A stretch of 64,000 nucleotides of DNA from Bradyrhizobium niftali (GTDB lineage: Bacteria > Pseudomonadota > Alphaproteobacteria > Rhizobiales > Xanthobacteraceae). This document shows positions 63,526-64,000 of this stretch, piece after piece (position 1 is the first letter of the stretch; every line of letters starts with the position of its first letter). The notes beneath the pieces were generated by a model. It did no database searches, was not told where the DNA came from, and was given only the letters and a program-made list of their open reading frames with translations. The stretch lies in contig NZ_SPQT01000025.1 in assembly GCF_004571025.1 (NCBI RefSeq), positions 1-64,000 of the forward strand. Reading direction: 5' to 3'. The position numbers and the translations under genes are program-made.

Positions 63526-63963
63526 CTATGACCGATAAGGCTTAACGTTTTCCCCCGACCCGGGTCTGTAATCGGGAAACCGGCACAACACAGCCGCTTT
63601 CAGGACCTTGTAGTGAGCAATGGAAGAACCCAGTTCCTTCAGGCGGCGCTGGCCATTTTGGATTTCCCTATCGAATAGGTCCTGATGATGATTATCCAGG
63701 GCCTCACGCTCCAGATATTCGTCATCGCCATTGCCGAGCGTTACGGCCGCCCGTGCCAGCACGTCCTCGACCCGCCGGTTCAGGCCCGATTGCTCCCGCT
63801 CGGCAGCGTGCAAAGCGTCTTCGATTGCGATCATGATGGCTTCGATGCGGGACTGATCGGTTTCGGCGTCGCGCTCGGGTGAGCGAGCGCGGAACCCCGC
63901 CTCCCCCCTGATGCGGTCTCTCAGGAAATCGTGGGTACGGGCCCGCAGGAACAACTGGAACAT
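63526..63963 (-). CDS. Conserved-looking hypothetical protein, highly charged and helical
   Basis: 145 residues, rich in Arg/Glu/Asp, with predicted coiled or helical stretches (RIEAIMIAIEDALHAAEREQSGLNRRVEDVLARA). No signal peptide or membrane segment. It lies leftward, opposite to the preceding small genes, and its start (ATG 63963) is close to the window end, so its promoter is just visible at most. Function unknown; cytoplasmic. Confidence 0.7.
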   Translation of the reverse strand: MFQLFLRARTHDFLRDRIRGEAGFRARSPERDAETDQSRIEAIMIAIEDALHAAEREQSGLNRRVEDVLARAAVTLGNGDDEYLEREALDNHHQDLFDREIQNGQRRLKELGSSIAHYKVLKAAVLCRFPDYRPGSGENVKPYRS

Positions 63964-64000
63964 ATGTGCCTTTTCCGATTGAAGCGCCAGACAGAAAATG

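Overview
The window reads as one large exopolysaccharide (EPS) or surface-polysaccharide locus from an alphaproteobacterium. It is most likely a Rhizobiales member of the Bradyrhizobium type. This rests on the high GC with GC-ending codons, an ExsH-like RTX glycanase, ExoP/ExoF/ExoT-type assembly proteins, a BTLCP-type cysteine peptidase, and frequent GTG/TTG starts and ATGA overlaps. No rRNA, tRNA, CRISPR array, prophage or insertion sequence was found. The assignment is an inference from gene content, not from a database search.

Layout. 1-5285 (minus): a giant secreted RTX/GH16 protein, cut by the window edge. 5636-9819 (minus): a GT39-type membrane glycosyltransferase, a UDP-glucose 4-epimerase and a GT2. 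10033-12214 (plus): two GT2 genes. 12237-19283 (minus): a compact block with the Wzt/Wzm ABC exporter, a polysaccharide deacetylase, a methyltransferase, a GT92-like transferase, a second GalE and a UDP-xylose synthase. 19418-33200 (plus, with one small minus gene): GT2, GT4, a GDP-mannose 3,5-epimerase homologue, an acyltransferase, a second GH16, GT4, a methyltransferase, a Wzx-type flippase, GT2 and an acyltransferase-SGNH fusion. 33331-41239: a methyltransferase, a third GH16, an inverted pair of GT25 genes, a GT-B enzyme, a Wzy-like protein and a GT2. 41310-50813 (plus): a long operon with an FkbH-type HAD protein, MBOAT acyltransferase, SGNH-like protein, acyl carrier protein, VOC protein, secreted protein, orphan substrate-binding protein, epimerase and O-antigen ligase/polymerase. 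50881-63963: a secreted Gly/Ser-rich protein, a Wzc/ExoP co-polymerase/kinase, Wza/ExoF export lipoprotein, the priming polyprenyl sugar transferase, a second ligase-like protein lacking the usual His, a BTLCP peptidase, a metallophosphoesterase and several small secreted or membrane proteins.

How the genes fit together. The priming transferase (56503-58017) would load the first sugar on undecaprenyl phosphate. The many GT2/GT4/GT25 enzymes would extend the repeat unit using UDP-Gal, UDP-Xyl and GDP-L-Gal/L-Gul made by the epimerases. Methyl-, acetyl- and possibly glyceryl-type acyl groups would then be added. Wzx, the Wzy candidates, Wzc and Wza would flip, polymerise and export the chain. 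The three GH16 proteins would trim or release it. A separate ABC exporter (Wzm/Wzt) suggests a second polymer made in parallel.

The most unusual module is the FkbH-MBOAT-SGNH-ACP-VOC operon, which looks like a carrier-protein-dependent system for putting a polyketide-type acyl unit (possibly glyceryl) on an exported polysaccharide. Other points worth checking are the bacterial GDP-mannose 3,5-epimerase, two sub-blocks each pairing a ligase-like protein with a related protein of unknown function, and a 36-residue membrane microprotein whose ribosome binding site sits in a hairpin.
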